64,000 bases of DNA from the NCBI GenBank assembly GCA_027487845.1, contig JAIYCV010000036.1, forward strand, positions 1 to 64,000, written 5' to 3'. A model generated the notes under the pieces. It saw only the letters and a program-made list of their open reading frames with translations, had not been told where the DNA came from and ran no database searches. The DNA is from Flammeovirgaceae bacterium (GTDB taxonomy: Bacteria; Bacteroidota; Bacteroidia; Cytophagales; Cyclobacteriaceae). Position 1 is the first letter of the stretch. Every line of letters begins with the position of its first letter. This document shows positions 44,740 through 54,581 of the stretch, one piece after another. The position numbers were made by a program, and so were the translations under genes.

Positions 44740-45731
44740 CTCCTCCCTCATTTTTAGTTATTCAAACAGCTTTTATTGGAGATGTTATTTTAGCTACCGC
44801 GTTGGTGGAGAAACTTCATCAACATTTTCCACAGGCCAATATTGATTTTTTGGTAAGAAAGGGAAACGAAGACCTGTTGAACAATCATCCACAGTTACGC
44901 AAGGTGCTGGTATGGGATAAAAAAAAAGATAAGATCCAACATCTTTTAAAAATCATCGCAGAGGTGAGAGGTTACCGATACGACTATGTTGTTAACGTTC
45001 ATCGTTTCGCGAGCTCGGGATTAATCACGGCCTTTTCGGGTGCTCGTAATAGAATCGGATTCAGTAAAAATCCGCTGTCCTTTTTTTTTACGAAAACTGT
45101 AAAACATGAAATCAAAGAAGGAATTCATGAAGTAGATAGAAATCAAACGTTAATTGAATCCATTACCAATCGTAACGCGTCAAAGCCGAAGCTTTATCCG
45201 TCTAGGGCGGATGAAGATAGAATAACGCCACTAACAAAGTCAGGTAAGTATGTTTGTGTTGCGCCAACTTCTGTTTGGTTTACGAAGCAATGGGCGAAAG
45301 AAAAGTGGATTGAATTGCTCGATTTACTTTGCCCAGAGCCTGTGACAGTTTATTTATTAGGTGCGCATTCTGATAAGAAATTTTGCGAAGATTTGATAAC
45401 ATCAACCAAAAACATCAAGATTTCTAATCTGTGTGGGGAATTGACGCTGCGGCAATCTGCTGCACTTATGAGAAATGCCGCAATGAACTACGTTAATGAT
45501 TCTGCTCCTTTGCACCTAGCTTCTGCCATGAATGCTCCTACCACTGTTATTTATTGTTCAACGGCACCAGCTTTTGGGTTTGGGCCATTGTCTGACAACT
45601 CTCGAATAATTGAAACTCAAGAAAGAATAGACTGTAGACCCTGTGGCCTCCACGGGTTCAAAACGTGTCCTGAGAAACATTTTAAATGCGCATTTACAAT
45701 TGAAGCGAAGCAATTGTTAGAAAGAGTTTAG
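44736..45731 (+). CDS. Glycosyltransferase family 9 (heptosyltransferase-like)
   Basis: 331 residues starting with GTG, which overlaps the ppa stop (GTGA); no better ATG is available near the N-terminal Rossmann strand [24 protein letters not shown]9 features: [45 protein letters not shown], and the C-terminal [32 protein letters not shown] Cys cluster near the C-terminus ([15 protein letters not shown]) is shared with many GT9 members. Likely transfers a heptose or related sugar to LPS core at the inner face. Its 3' end overlaps the convergent maf gene by 15 bp. Confidence 0.92.
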   Translation: MTPPSFLVIQTAFIGDVILATALVEKLHQHFPQANIDFLVRKGNEDLLNNHPQLRKVLVWDKKKDKIQHLLKIIAEVRGYRYDYVVNVHRFASSGLITAFSGARNRIGFSKNPLSFFFTKTVKHEIKEGIHEVDRNQTLIESITNRNASKPKLYPSRADEDRITPLTKSGKYVCVAPTSVWFTKQWAKEKWIELLDLLCPEPVTVYLLGAHSDKKFCEDLITSTKNIKISNLCGELTLRQSAALMRNAAMNYVNDSAPLHLASAMNAPTTVIYCSTAPAFGFGPLSDNSRIIETQERIDCRPCGLHGFKTCPEKHFKCAFTIEAKQLLERV

Positions 45732-46283
45732 TTCTTGGTATACCCTGTGCATAGGTAAACCCATTACGGTAAAATAAGAGCCATTTATCTTTTCGATGGC
45801 CACCATTCCAATCCAATCTTGTGCACCATATGCGCCAGCTTTATCGAAAGGCTTATGTGTTTCTATATAAAAGTTAATTTCATTTTCGGTTAAGTTTTTG
45901 AAAGTAACTTCCGTTCGATCATCAAACACCAGCACTTTATCTTTGCTCATCAAGCATACAGCGGTAATGACAATATGGATTTTGCCCGAGAGTTTCGAAA
46001 GCATTTGAAAGGCTTCGGAAGTTGTCAATGGTTTATTCATAACTTGTCCTTCCAGAATCACGACAGTATCTGACGCAATCACAATTTCTGTAGTGATTGT
46101 ATTTTTCAGCACCTCCGCTTTCTTCTTTGCCAAATAACTTGGTATTTCTTCCACTGGCATAGTGGAAGGAAAAGACTCGTCCATTTCGGGCGACATGACT
46201 TTAAATTCATACCCAGCCTCCCTCATTAGAAATTGCCTGCGAGGAGAGCTTGATGCAAGTATAATTGGACGATTGAAATTCAT
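45717..46283 (-). CDS. maf: Maf-family nucleoside triphosphate pyrophosphatase
   Basis: 188 residues from ATG 46283 (MNFNRPIILASSSPRRQFL); an upstream alternative start only adds a non-conserved leader. The SSSPRR motif, the DESFP site, LAKKKAEV, IASDTVV and KPFDKAGAYGAQDWIG are diagnostic of Maf house-cleaning pyrophosphatases (dTTP/UTP type). Cytoplasmic. Convergent overlap with the GT9 gene. Confidence 0.95.
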   Translation of the reverse strand: MNFNRPIILASSSPRRQFLMREAGYEFKVMSPEMDESFPSTMPVEEIPSYLAKKKAEVLKNTITTEIVIASDTVVILEGQVMNKPLTTSEAFQMLSKLSGKIHIVITAVCLMSKDKVLVFDDRTEVTFKNLTENEINFYIETHKPFDKAGAYGAQDWIGMVAIEKINGSYFTVMGLPMHRVYQELNSF

Positions 46284-46444
46284 GGTAGTTGGTAAAAAGT
46301 TTAAATATCGCGCCTTAATGCCTAGATTTGGAAGGAACAAAATGGATTAACCAAGTTTTCTTTTGGTTTTGAAAAAAAAGGAGGAAAAAATCCAGGCCTT
46401 AAACTATTTGAATTTTAAATTGTCTAAATCTCAAAAAACTAGTT

Positions 46445-47629
46445 ATGAATAAGTTTTTACTTTTGAGCTTTATAGCAAGCCTTTTGTTTTTCCAAGCGTG
46501 TAAAAAAGCAGATGATCCAGCGGATGCGCTTAATCCTTCGGTTCCATTTGTGGCAAATGATGTTGTGATAGGATCCAATTTTATTCAAGTTGAATTTTCT
46601 GATGATAGCAGATCTATGGTTTGGGCTGAACAAACGGGTACTAGCGGAGTTGCTAAAGTCTATTATGCCGATGTCGATTTGAACACAGGGCTTCCAGATT
46701 TAAACAACAAGCAATTTGTAGACAATATTCAAAATCAGGGATGGCCCTACTGGGGAAGCGATTCTCAAGGGGCGTTTTTCGTGTTGATGAATTCATCAAA
46801 AGAAATTAAAATTGTGCGGAGAAATGGCACAAATACTCTGGTGGTAACCAATTTAGGAACTGTTAATTCGGATGTAAAATCGCTCATCAATGTATCTCAT
46901 GATCCCAGCAAACCCTATTGTTGGATCAACTATGTAGTAAAAACATCGCTAGTTGGGGGCAAAGATAAATTGTATTGTTTTAGGTCAGACAACCCATCTA
47001 ATCGGGTTTTTGTAAATGAGGAACTTCCCAATTCTTCAGGCTCTGCCTATGAACTTACCTTCCCGCGTTGGTTGAAAAATTCTGAAACATTATTGTACCC
47101 CTTTCGAGGTAATGCAGCTCTGCCTTTGTTTGATATTAAGTTTTGGGATGGCAAGACGCAACAATCAACCCAAGCAACAAATGATGGTGCTGCTTTTCAT
47201 CATGTAGATGATTTGGCATTTTCAATTGGTAATCAGGGGTATTTGTTTAGTAGCAAGAATACAAATCGATTGGTTATCTCAAAACTGCAGCCTTCGGGTT
47301 TTTATACTGAAAGTGAAAACTATTCTACGCCTACAACGATAGCCAATTTTACACTTACATCTTTTGAACCATTTTCTGTAAAAGGAGTAACTTTTGGAGC
47401 TTATCAGGTGTATGAAGGTGGCGGAATCCCAGGGAACTCGGTGGGTGAAATTTGGTTGAAAGGGATATTGGGAGAATCGCTCCAAATTAAAATTAGTACT
47501 CTAAATGGCGTTACGGTCGATCCAGAATTTGTAATTGGGAAGAATAAAGTTTGGATTTACTATTATGGCAAACCCATTGGCCAGTCGTTTTACGACTTAC
47601 ACAGATGTGAGACGCCTTTAAGTTTTTGA
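46445..47629 (+). CDS. Lipoprotein with probable beta-propeller fold
   Basis: 394 residues. Lipobox FFQAC, Cys 19. Family not recognised. Repeated units with FSDDSRSMVWAEQ, WPYWGSDSQGAFFVLM, FPRWLKNSETLLYPF and FHHVDDLAFSIGNQGYLF spaced about 45-60 residues apart look like PD40/WD40-type blades, as in TolB-like surface proteins. No catalytic motif. No obvious operon partner. Confidence 0.7.
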   Translation: MNKFLLLSFIASLLFFQACKKADDPADALNPSVPFVANDVVIGSNFIQVEFSDDSRSMVWAEQTGTSGVAKVYYADVDLNTGLPDLNNKQFVDNIQNQGWPYWGSDSQGAFFVLMNSSKEIKIVRRNGTNTLVVTNLGTVNSDVKSLINVSHDPSKPYCWINYVVKTSLVGGKDKLYCFRSDNPSNRVFVNEELPNSSGSAYELTFPRWLKNSETLLYPFRGNAALPLFDIKFWDGKTQQSTQATNDGAAFHHVDDLAFSIGNQGYLFSSKNTNRLVISKLQPSGFYTESENYSTPTTIANFTLTSFEPFSVKGVTFGAYQVYEGGGIPGNSVGEIWLKGILGESLQIKISTLNGVTVDPEFVIGKNKVWIYYYGKPIGQSFYDLHRCETPLSF

Positions 47630-47749
47630 GGCTTTCTTTTCTCTAGATCGATATTTAGTAACGCTTAACAGTAAGTTAACATCTGAGTTGAACTAATTGA
47701 GCAATCTACTAGTTGCTACAACATTCAATTAAATCAAACCAATAATTTC

Positions 47750-48640
47750 ATGAAAAAATCAGTCGTAGTAACCGGCTCAAGTACCGGTTTTGGAAAGTTA
47801 ACTGTTCAAACATTGGCCAAAGACGGCCATCAGGTATTTGCTACCATGAGGGGTGTAGCAGGTAAGAATAAGGCATTTGCAGACGAACTTACTCAGTGGG
47901 GTAAAGATCATCAGTTAAGTGTAGAAGTAGTAGAATTAGATGTAACTAGCGATGAGTCGGTTATAAACGCAGCAGCGCATATTAATGCGAAAGTAGGTGC
48001 GGTGGATGTAGTCGTAAACAATGCAGGTATTTACGGTGGTGGATTAGATGAAAGTTATTCAGTTCAGGATTACAAAAATATTTTTGAAGTGAACGTATTT
48101 GGAGTGCTAAGAGTAGTGCGTGCTTTCCTTCCAGCCATGCGTGCGAAAAGTACTGGTTTGTTTGTGCAAATCTCCAGCGTAATGGGTCGCATTGTTATTC
48201 CTTTTGCTGGAGCCTATACGTCCTCTAAATGGGCCATTGAAGCAGTTGCAGAATCTTTGCGTTATGAATTAGCTCCACAAGGAATTGATTCAGTCATTGT
48301 GCAACCAGGAGCATTCCCAACCGAGATATTCCAAAAAACCTATCACCCACAATACGAAGGAGTAACTACGGAATACACCAAAACACTTCCTTACTTGCAA
48401 GGCTTTTATGGCGCGTTTACGCAAATGATGAGTGGTGACGTACCCAATAAGCCTCAAGATGTGGCGGATGCCATTAAGGTGTTAATCGACACTCCAGCAG
48501 GGCAAAGACCAATTCGGGTAACTGTTGATAAGATGATGCCTAATACTGCGGTGCCAGTAAATGAAACGCAAGGTCAGGTTCAAAACAGTTTCTTGAATTA
48601 CATGCAGTTGGGCGATTTACTTCAAACAAAGGTTAACTAG
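47750..48640 (+). CDS. Short-chain dehydrogenase/reductase (SDR)
   Basis: 296 residues. Classical SDR: cofactor loop TGSSTGFG (residues 8-15), DVTSDESV, NNAG at about 90-93, and catalytic Ser in VQISSVMG, Tyr-x-x-x-Lys in AYTSSKWAIEA. The tail PTEIFQKTYHPQYEGV resembles oxidoreductases of the retinol-dehydrogenase-like group in Bacteroidota. NADP(H) use is likely from the missing acidic residue after strand 2 (FATMRG). Cytoplasmic, monocistronic, with its own terminator. Confidence 0.92.
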   Translation: MKKSVVVTGSSTGFGKLTVQTLAKDGHQVFATMRGVAGKNKAFADELTQWGKDHQLSVEVVELDVTSDESVINAAAHINAKVGAVDVVVNNAGIYGGGLDESYSVQDYKNIFEVNVFGVLRVVRAFLPAMRAKSTGLFVQISSVMGRIVIPFAGAYTSSKWAIEAVAESLRYELAPQGIDSVIVQPGAFPTEIFQKTYHPQYEGVTTEYTKTLPYLQGFYGAFTQMMSGDVPNKPQDVADAIKVLIDTPAGQRPIRVTVDKMMPNTAVPVNETQGQVQNSFLNYMQLGDLLQTKVN

Positions 48641-48664
48641 TGATGAATGCGGCTAGTCAACCAG

Positions 48665-48688
48665 AGCCACCTAGGGGTGGCTTTTTTA
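48665..48688 (+). terminator. Rho-independent terminator after the SDR gene
   Basis: Stem AGCCACC / GGTGGCT with a TAGG loop and six Ts. Confidence 0.85.
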
Positions 48689-48843
48689 TTTTAGCCTTAT
48701 CGTATTTTGGTTCGATATTTTTTGAATCATGGTAAAACAATTAGATATTGGCATCGTTACACTTAAGTTTTTAAAATTTGGTTCTAGAGTGAACGAAGGA
48801 ATCTGAAAACAATGTCGTATAACCAATCAAACATAAGCGATCT

Positions 48844-50226
48844 ATGCGAATTACTCGGATTCTAGCCCTCGTCATTTTACTTTTTTCTACTTTATCAATC
48901 GTGGCTCACCCAAATGGGCATGGCCAGAATTCCAAGTCAAGAAATCGGATATGGAAATTCAATGACAAGTCTTTTGCCGCAGAAGGCAGCTTTTACTTTT
49001 TTAAGAGTCAACGTGTTTATATCCATACAATTAATAACGCAGTAGTTTCTTTTCCAATTTCCGATTTATCCTGGATGGACAATAATTTTGTTGCTAAAGA
49101 AGTAGCACGGATTGAACGCATCAACTCATCGAAGCCAATTGTGATCATCCCTGAAAATGCGACCAGGGTTTTTCCTTTGCTAACCATTCAGGTTTGCGTT
49201 ATTGGAGTGCTACTAGTTTTTTTATGGACGGTTCTTTCGCGGCTAACAGTTGATCTGCGTGTTTTAAAACCCGCGTTAGTTGTTGCAAGCGTAGGCTGGT
49301 TGTTTTTGTTCCCGATCGCTTGCAAAAAAGATTCGACCACTAATACCACTGTCACTCCTTCCACCATTACAAAGAACGACCCTACCGTGATGGCCGCTGC
49401 ATTTGTGCCGTACAAATCGCTGGTCACTACGCGTTATGACGCAAACTATTTCTATATCGATTCACCGCTGGGCTTTCCAGCGCACAACATGATGGTAGGC
49501 ATTACCAACTGGCAACAACAAGTTCCTATTCCGCAACCCTACACCGGAAGCAATGCGTGGTCTATTCCGTTGACTTCAGAAGTAGCCACAGCCGCATTGA
49601 GCGCAAAGACCAACTTCATGAAAGGGGCGATGGCAATTGCCGCGAACGGTATTCCCATTTTCAATCCACTTAACAATAGGGGAGAGGATTCATATTTGAT
49701 AGGTGAACTTGATAACTGGGGAGGTCATTGTGGTAAGGCCGATGATTACCACTACCATATTCCACCTACTCACTTATCAACGACCAGCGGTAACTTGCCT
49801 ATCGCTTATGCATTAGATGGCTATGCTGTGTATGGTGCTAACGAAGCGGATGGATCGGCTATGACAACACTTGATGATTTTCACGGGCATTCAGCAAGCG
49901 ATGGCTCGTATCATTATCACGCTACTACAACATACCCTTATATGATTGCAACGATGCGTGGCAAGGTTACGCTCGATCCTAGCACAACAGCTCCCGAAAA
50001 TCAAATTCTTCCGCAAGCATCCACGAAGCCAATCAGGCCAGCAACATCGCCACTCACAGGAGCGAAGATTGTTAATTTTTCTACGCTTTCGCCTACATCT
50101 TACAAATTGGAGTATCAAGTAAATTCAAAATCTGGTTTTATAAGTTATAGCTGGGATGCAACTAAATACACCTTTACATTTACTGATACAAGTGGAGCTA
50201 CCACCACCCAAACCTATACCAAGTAA
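48844..50226 (+). CDS. YHYH domain protein with N-terminal membrane module
   Basis: 460 residues. The N-terminal part (1-140) has its own signal peptide (1-21), a small domain with FNDKSFAAEGSFYFFKS and VVSFPISDLSWMDN, and a helix at about 110-131. A second hydrophobic stretch ends in a lipobox-like LFLFPIAC (Cys 160), after which the YHYH domain begins. Metal-binding-like histidine motifs are GHCGKADDYHYHIPP and DFHGHSASDGSYHYHA. YHYH domains occur in extracellular proteins of unknown function. The arrangement looks like an old fusion of a small membrane protein with a downstream lipoprotein. The next gene starts 7 bp downstream. Confidence 0.8.
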   Translation: MRITRILALVILLFSTLSIVAHPNGHGQNSKSRNRIWKFNDKSFAAEGSFYFFKSQRVYIHTINNAVVSFPISDLSWMDNNFVAKEVARIERINSSKPIVIIPENATRVFPLLTIQVCVIGVLLVFLWTVLSRLTVDLRVLKPALVVASVGWLFLFPIACKKDSTTNTTVTPSTITKNDPTVMAAAFVPYKSLVTTRYDANYFYIDSPLGFPAHNMMVGITNWQQQVPIPQPYTGSNAWSIPLTSEVATAALSAKTNFMKGAMAIAANGIPIFNPLNNRGEDSYLIGELDNWGGHCGKADDYHYHIPPTHLSTTSGNLPIAYALDGYAVYGANEADGSAMTTLDDFHGHSASDGSYHYHATTTYPYMIATMRGKVTLDPSTTAPENQILPQASTKPIRPATSPLTGAKIVNFSTLSPTSYKLEYQVNSKSGFISYSWDATKYTFTFTDTSGATTTQTYTK

Positions 50227-50233
50227 TCAAACT

Positions 50234-51202
50234 ATGAAAAAAAATATAGGCATCCTTTTTTTAAGCAGTTTATTGGTGTTATCCAACTGTAAAATAAACA
50301 ACGATCCAACCACCACCACCACTGTCAACTATACGGGTACTGGTTCTGTAACAAAGGGAATCGGAACTACCACGACAGCCAATCTACTTGCGGGATGCAG
50401 CGGCTCAAGGGTTTCCGCTGTGGGAACTATTTCGTCTGTCGATGGAAAAACAAGTTGGACACTCCCTGCCGAAAATCAATTTTCTTCGGGTACAAAAGCC
50501 ACCGATTTGTATAATGATTGCTCGGGCGTAAAGTTGAGTGATATTACGAAACTTGACAAAACCAAAATCCCCACTACTGTAGTTGATACTGATGGCACGG
50601 TTGTAACAGCTTACATTTTTGCTGATAACTATTTTGAACTTTATGTGAACGGAACATTGGTTGGTGTTGATCCTGTACCCTATACGCCATTCAATTCAAG
50701 CGTGCTTCAATTCCAGGTCAAGAAACCTTACACTATCGCCATCAAACTAATTGATTGGGAAGAAAACCTGGGCGTGGGCACAGAAGCAAATGGTGGAAGT
50801 TCATACTACTCTGGGGATGGCGGTTTGATTGCTTACTTTAGCGATGGCACCAAAACCGATGCGACCTGGAAAGCCCAAACATATTATATCGCCCCCTTAG
50901 CAGATGCGAGTGCCGTAACTGAAAAATCTGACGGCACACGTTCTTCGTCAGCAGCACCCTCACAAACTACCTGCAACGGTAATTGCTATGGGCTTCATTG
51001 GGCTATTCCTTCTACTTGGACTTCAAAAACATTTGACGATTCCGGTTGGCCTGTTGCCACATTATACTCCACTGCCACAGTGGGAGTAGATAATAAACCA
51101 GCCTACACAAACTTTGCATCCACTTGGTCAACGGCCTCTTTCATTTGGTCTTCCAATTTAGTGTTGGATAATGTAGTGCTCGTTAGAAAAAGTGTTCAAT
51201 AA
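50234..51202 (+). CDS. Lipoprotein with galactose-binding-like domain
   Basis: 322 residues from ATG 50234 (MKKNIGILFLSSLLVLSNC, Cys 19); longer frames overlapping the YHYH gene are discarded. A Thr-rich linker follows. The later part has FADNYFELYVNGTLVGVDPVP and FQVKKPYTIAIKLIDWEENLGVG, as in jelly-roll domains of carbohydrate-associated proteins, then CNGNCYGLHWAIPSTWTSKTFDDSGW. No enzyme motif. Tightly linked to the YHYH gene (7 bp), so the two probably act together at the cell surface. Confidence 0.75.
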   Translation: MKKNIGILFLSSLLVLSNCKINNDPTTTTTVNYTGTGSVTKGIGTTTTANLLAGCSGSRVSAVGTISSVDGKTSWTLPAENQFSSGTKATDLYNDCSGVKLSDITKLDKTKIPTTVVDTDGTVVTAYIFADNYFELYVNGTLVGVDPVPYTPFNSSVLQFQVKKPYTIAIKLIDWEENLGVGTEANGGSSYYSGDGGLIAYFSDGTKTDATWKAQTYYIAPLADASAVTEKSDGTRSSSAAPSQTTCNGNCYGLHWAIPSTWTSKTFDDSGWPVATLYSTATVGVDNKPAYTNFASTWSTASFIWSSNLVLDNVVLVRKSVQ

Positions 51203-51252
51203 AATAATTGTTAATCACTGCTGGAAAAAGGTCTTTAGTTATTGCGAACGGG

Positions 51253-52485
51253 TTAAAAAACTAATCCCATCCCTATCCCTGCCCTCGTTGCACGAATTAA
51301 AATTGGTTCACTTAAGTTCTCTTTTGATCCGATCAATCTCAAAAGACTGGGTTGAACAAAAAACTTTTTTGCCCCCAAATCAAACGTCATTCGGTAGGAA
51401 AGTTGATAACCCCAATAGCTGGATGAGCGGTTTTCATAGCTAGATTCATTCTTTGATAAACCATATTGGTATAAAATGGATAGGCCAGCTTGTTGGCTCA
51501 ACCCTCTTCGTTTATTGATCTCATATAACATGCCAAGATTAAGCCCAATATTATTCATTTGATAATTTATTGCTTGTGATGACTGACGAGGTGTGATGAT
51601 ATAGGTAAGCGACTCTTCCACTTTCTCAACATCAAGCCTATCAGAGTGTATAAATTGATAATTTAATTTTTGATTTTGATAATAATATGTCAAACCAGAA
51701 AGTAACTCCAATTTTTTATGGATAGGAAACTGAATTCCAAGCTCTGCCTCTACACCGAAGCGGTCGGTACTAAATATACCTTTTGAATCGAATCCATTCA
51801 CGCGTCCGTTAAGTGCTTCTTTTGATGTGATTGAATAATAATTTAAAGCAGGTGTGATGGATGCGTAGTAGGTTAGCGATGATTTTTTCTTTTCCTTGAT
51901 GATAATAGGTTCAACTACTTTTTGAGTTGAATCAATTGCCTCTTTGGAATTGCCTAACTTCTGAGAAATAGAGTCACTCGTTATTTCTTCTGATAAAACT
52001 GTTTGTGCATTCATACTCGGAATGATTTCATTCAAAGCGGTAGGAGATACAGTCTTTTCAAGTGGCACGTCATTGATATCAGATGATTTTGGTTCCGCGT
52101 GGCTTCCTTTTGATCTTTCAAAATTTTTAGCGTGATTTTCTTTGGTGGCGTTTGTACTTGCTGACTTGATTGTGCTTTGCGTGTTGCTTTCTTTTTCTGT
52201 TGCTTTGATAACTTGCGGCTTTTCAACTTCAATATTCTTGGTAATAGTTGAATTTGGAATTGCTTCCTGTTTTATAGCTCGACCTGTTTGATAATCCATC
52301 AGGGTAAATGGTATCAGCAATGAAACCACACCAACTAATATGGATGCAACCCAGTATTTAGCCGCGCTGCTTTTTACTTCCGTTGACGAAAGTGTGCTTG
52401 AAATCTTTTCCCAACTATCGTCTGGCTCCTCAGAATAATTCTGAAGCCTATTCCGAATTTCATCCCAACTATCTTTTTCAGGCAT
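51253..52485 (-). CDS. Anti-sigma factor fused to outer-membrane beta-barrel (Dma-like)
   Basis: 410 residues. Cytoplasmic N-terminus 1-42 (MPEKDSWDEIRNRLQNY...DDSWEKISSTL), one membrane helix about 44-62, and a Ser/Lys/Glu-rich periplasmic linker (about 65-195) without fold. The C-terminal domain (about 200-410) has alternating amphipathic strands and ends in GLVF, as in OMP beta-barrels (AELGIQFPIHKKLELLSGLTYYYQ). Its start overlaps the sigma gene by 8 bp. The layout matches the dual-membrane-spanning anti-sigma factors described in Bacteroides (Dma1). Spanning both membranes with one chain is inferred from topology, not shown. Confidence 0.8.
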   Translation of the reverse strand: MPEKDSWDEIRNRLQNYSEEPDDSWEKISSTLSSTEVKSSAAKYWVASILVGVVSLLIPFTLMDYQTGRAIKQEAIPNSTITKNIEVEKPQVIKATEKESNTQSTIKSASTNATKENHAKNFERSKGSHAEPKSSDINDVPLEKTVSPTALNEIIPSMNAQTVLSEEITSDSISQKLGNSKEAIDSTQKVVEPIIIKEKKKSSLTYYASITPALNYYSITSKEALNGRVNGFDSKGIFSTDRFGVEAELGIQFPIHKKLELLSGLTYYYQNQKLNYQFIHSDRLDVEKVEESLTYIITPRQSSQAINYQMNNIGLNLGMLYEINKRRGLSQQAGLSILYQYGLSKNESSYENRSSSYWGYQLSYRMTFDLGAKKFFVQPSLLRLIGSKENLSEPILIRATRAGIGMGLVF

Positions 52486-53032
52486 AACGTTCGTATTTAT
52501 TTATTCCAATTTTAGAAAGCTTTTCTCTCAGCGTTTGCTTAGCAAAAAACAACCTCGATCTGGAGTTGCCTTCCGAGATCTCTAATAGTTCTGCAATTTC
52601 AACGTGACTAAATCCTTCCACTTCGAACATATTAAAAACAATGCGCTGCGCATCCGGCAGACTATTAATCATTTCGACTAGGTATTTATCACTTACTTCT
52701 TGCAAAGAATCAATTGCGGGTTCTTGCATCATTCGCTCACCAATTTCATATTGAAGGATGTCTTTGCCTGCGTTATTTTTTCTGTAAAGATTAATAGCGG
52801 TGTTAACGGCAATTCGTTTCATCCAGTTTTCTAGTTTAGATGCGTCTTCCAGCTGCTTCATGTGTTGAAATATTTTGATAAAAGTTTCTTGAAGCACGTC
52901 TTGGGCATCGTCCCTGTTTGAAGTGTACCTTCTGCAAAGCCCCATCAGCTTTGCCTTAAAAAGATCGTAAAGCATTTTCTGCGCTTTTGGATCTCCTCGT
53001 TGACAAGAATCTAATAGTGTTTTGTTTGTCAT
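52478..53032 (-). CDS. ECF-type RNA polymerase sigma factor
   Basis: 184 residues. Region 2 (about 20-85): KMLYDLFKAKLMGLCRRYTSNRDDAQDVLQETFIKIF in parts, then LENWMKRIAVNTAINLYRK. Region 4 (about 120-175): LPDAQRIVFNMFEVEGFSHVEIAELLEISEGNSRSRLFFAKQ in parts. Typical of the Bacteroidota sigma-70 ECF group linked to anti-sigma proteins. Overlap of 8 bp with the anti-sigma gene indicates coupled synthesis. Confidence 0.95.
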   Translation of the reverse strand: MTNKTLLDSCQRGDPKAQKMLYDLFKAKLMGLCRRYTSNRDDAQDVLQETFIKIFQHMKQLEDASKLENWMKRIAVNTAINLYRKNNAGKDILQYEIGERMMQEPAIDSLQEVSDKYLVEMINSLPDAQRIVFNMFEVEGFSHVEIAELLEISEGNSRSRLFFAKQTLREKLSKIGINKYERYA

Positions 53033-53093
53033 AATAGGAAAAACTCGGTCTTCATTAAGGCGAAAACCGAGTTATGTTTTTGCTAGCGTACGC

Positions 53094-54383
53094 TTACTTT
53101 ATTTTAATTTTAACCGTTGCGGGTTGAGAACAGTTATTCCCAATGCAAATAGCATAAGAGAGACTGTCTACCGTATTCGTTGGTACTTTTTCTGTAAGTT
53201 GATACGTGTAAAAATCATTTGGCGACTCAAGTTTACCATAAGCAAATCTAGAATACAGTCGAATATTGCTGATGTCTAACTTAGCTCCACAGGCTAAATC
53301 ATTATCCAAAACATTCAGATTGATTTTTACAGTTTTAGCTGGATCTTGAATGAGTTCAAAATTGTCGGCCACGGCTTCAAGCTTACAGGTTGTTATTGTT
53401 ATGATAGCTTTTGCGCTTCCGCAATTGCAAGTTGAGCAAACTTTATAAGTAAGTGTATCAACTAAATCATTTAGAAAAATATCGTTTATCAGGGTGTACT
53501 TGATTTTATTATCAACCACTGAAATATTTCCGTGCTTAGGGGCTTTGGTGATTTCAAAACTCTTTATAAAATTGATTGTATTTGCTTTTGCGTCCTCCAG
53601 TTGATCATTGCTTAATACATCCAGTGTTATAGACTTATCAGCAGCAAAAAGCGTATAGTAGTCATCAATCACATCGGTTTGACATGAATAGTCCTCATTA
53701 GTTAAGTAAATTCTAGCAAACGAGAATTGGGTGGTATCATTTACATTGTAAATTTTATATACCATTTTGTCCTTTTTGTCTACCGTGAAATTGGGTCCAG
53801 GTATGTATCGGATTATTTTATTGTCAATAATCTGGGCAGTTCCATTATAGGGTGGATAGTTTGTTTCTGGCCTCCAGATTACTATTCTTATCAATGAAGG
53901 GTCGAATGGAATAATATCGTTCTTTAAAGGATAGATGTCGATGGAACCATTCACCCCGTAAACCTCATCGCCTTGCGCATACAAACCTGTTGCAGGCGCA
54001 TCTGTAGGACTGTCGCCAATTACAATTCTTACTGTATCCTTCTTAAGTAACGTGTTTTCTTTCGCTGAAAATATGGAAATATTAAACCCGTCTGTACCTT
54101 TCGCAGCTGCTGCAGATGGAGTATACTGCACCAATCCTTTTTGAATTTCATCGAGATTACCCTTTGCAGGTTGAGAAGTGATTTCCACGCGAACTTGCTG
54201 AGTGGTTTTTACCATACTTTTCATATCGATAATAGTGTTGCCGTTGCTCAAGACAAATACTTCTTTTCCTGTTATCTGAATATCTGCTTCTGGGGCAACT
54301 TCGTCTTTAAAGGTATCGCATGCACAGAAAAGGAGCGCGATTAAAATCGTGACCAGAAATTGGCTGAAATTGGGCTGTTTCAT
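53094..54383 (-). CDS. Lipoprotein with Ig-like (cadherin-type) repeats
   Basis: 429 residues. Lipobox LLFCAC; Cys 20 or 22. Several Ig-like beta-sandwich repeats of about 100 residues share D.Y.L..D..I..DVL.ND and [AP].HG....DN.I.Y (for example DDYYTLFAADKSITLDVLSND and PKHGNISVVDNKIKYT). Such repeats occur in surface adhesive or matrix proteins. It lies upstream of the sigma/anti-sigma pair on the same strand, 61 bp away, and could be co-regulated. Confidence 0.8.
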   Translation of the reverse strand: MKQPNFSQFLVTILIALLFCACDTFKDEVAPEADIQITGKEVFVLSNGNTIIDMKSMVKTTQQVRVEITSQPAKGNLDEIQKGLVQYTPSAAAAKGTDGFNISIFSAKENTLLKKDTVRIVIGDSPTDAPATGLYAQGDEVYGVNGSIDIYPLKNDIIPFDPSLIRIVIWRPETNYPPYNGTAQIIDNKIIRYIPGPNFTVDKKDKMVYKIYNVNDTTQFSFARIYLTNEDYSCQTDVIDDYYTLFAADKSITLDVLSNDQLEDAKANTINFIKSFEITKAPKHGNISVVDNKIKYTLINDIFLNDLVDTLTYKVCSTCNCGSAKAIITITTCKLEAVADNFELIQDPAKTVKINLNVLDNDLACGAKLDISNIRLYSRFAYGKLESPNDFYTYQLTEKVPTNTVDSLSYAICIGNNCSQPATVKIKIK

Positions 54384-54581
54384 GTTTTTTACGGTTGGTT
54401 TGTAGGTAAGACAACGAAATGAAATGAAACGTTAGATCTTGAATTAACTTTTTTTTCCTTTCTGCAAAAAGTAAATGCAAATCGAGAACTCAAAGAACTA
54501 TACTGAAACAAGTTATTGTTGGTTTTTCTTCTGTAGAATCTACCAATCGAATAGCTAAAGGAATCGGTGCGATAAGATGTA

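Noticed and set aside
51192-51443. Open frame on the plus strand after the galactose-binding-like lipoprotein
   Set aside because: It is antisense to the anti-sigma barrel domain and has no signal peptide or family match.
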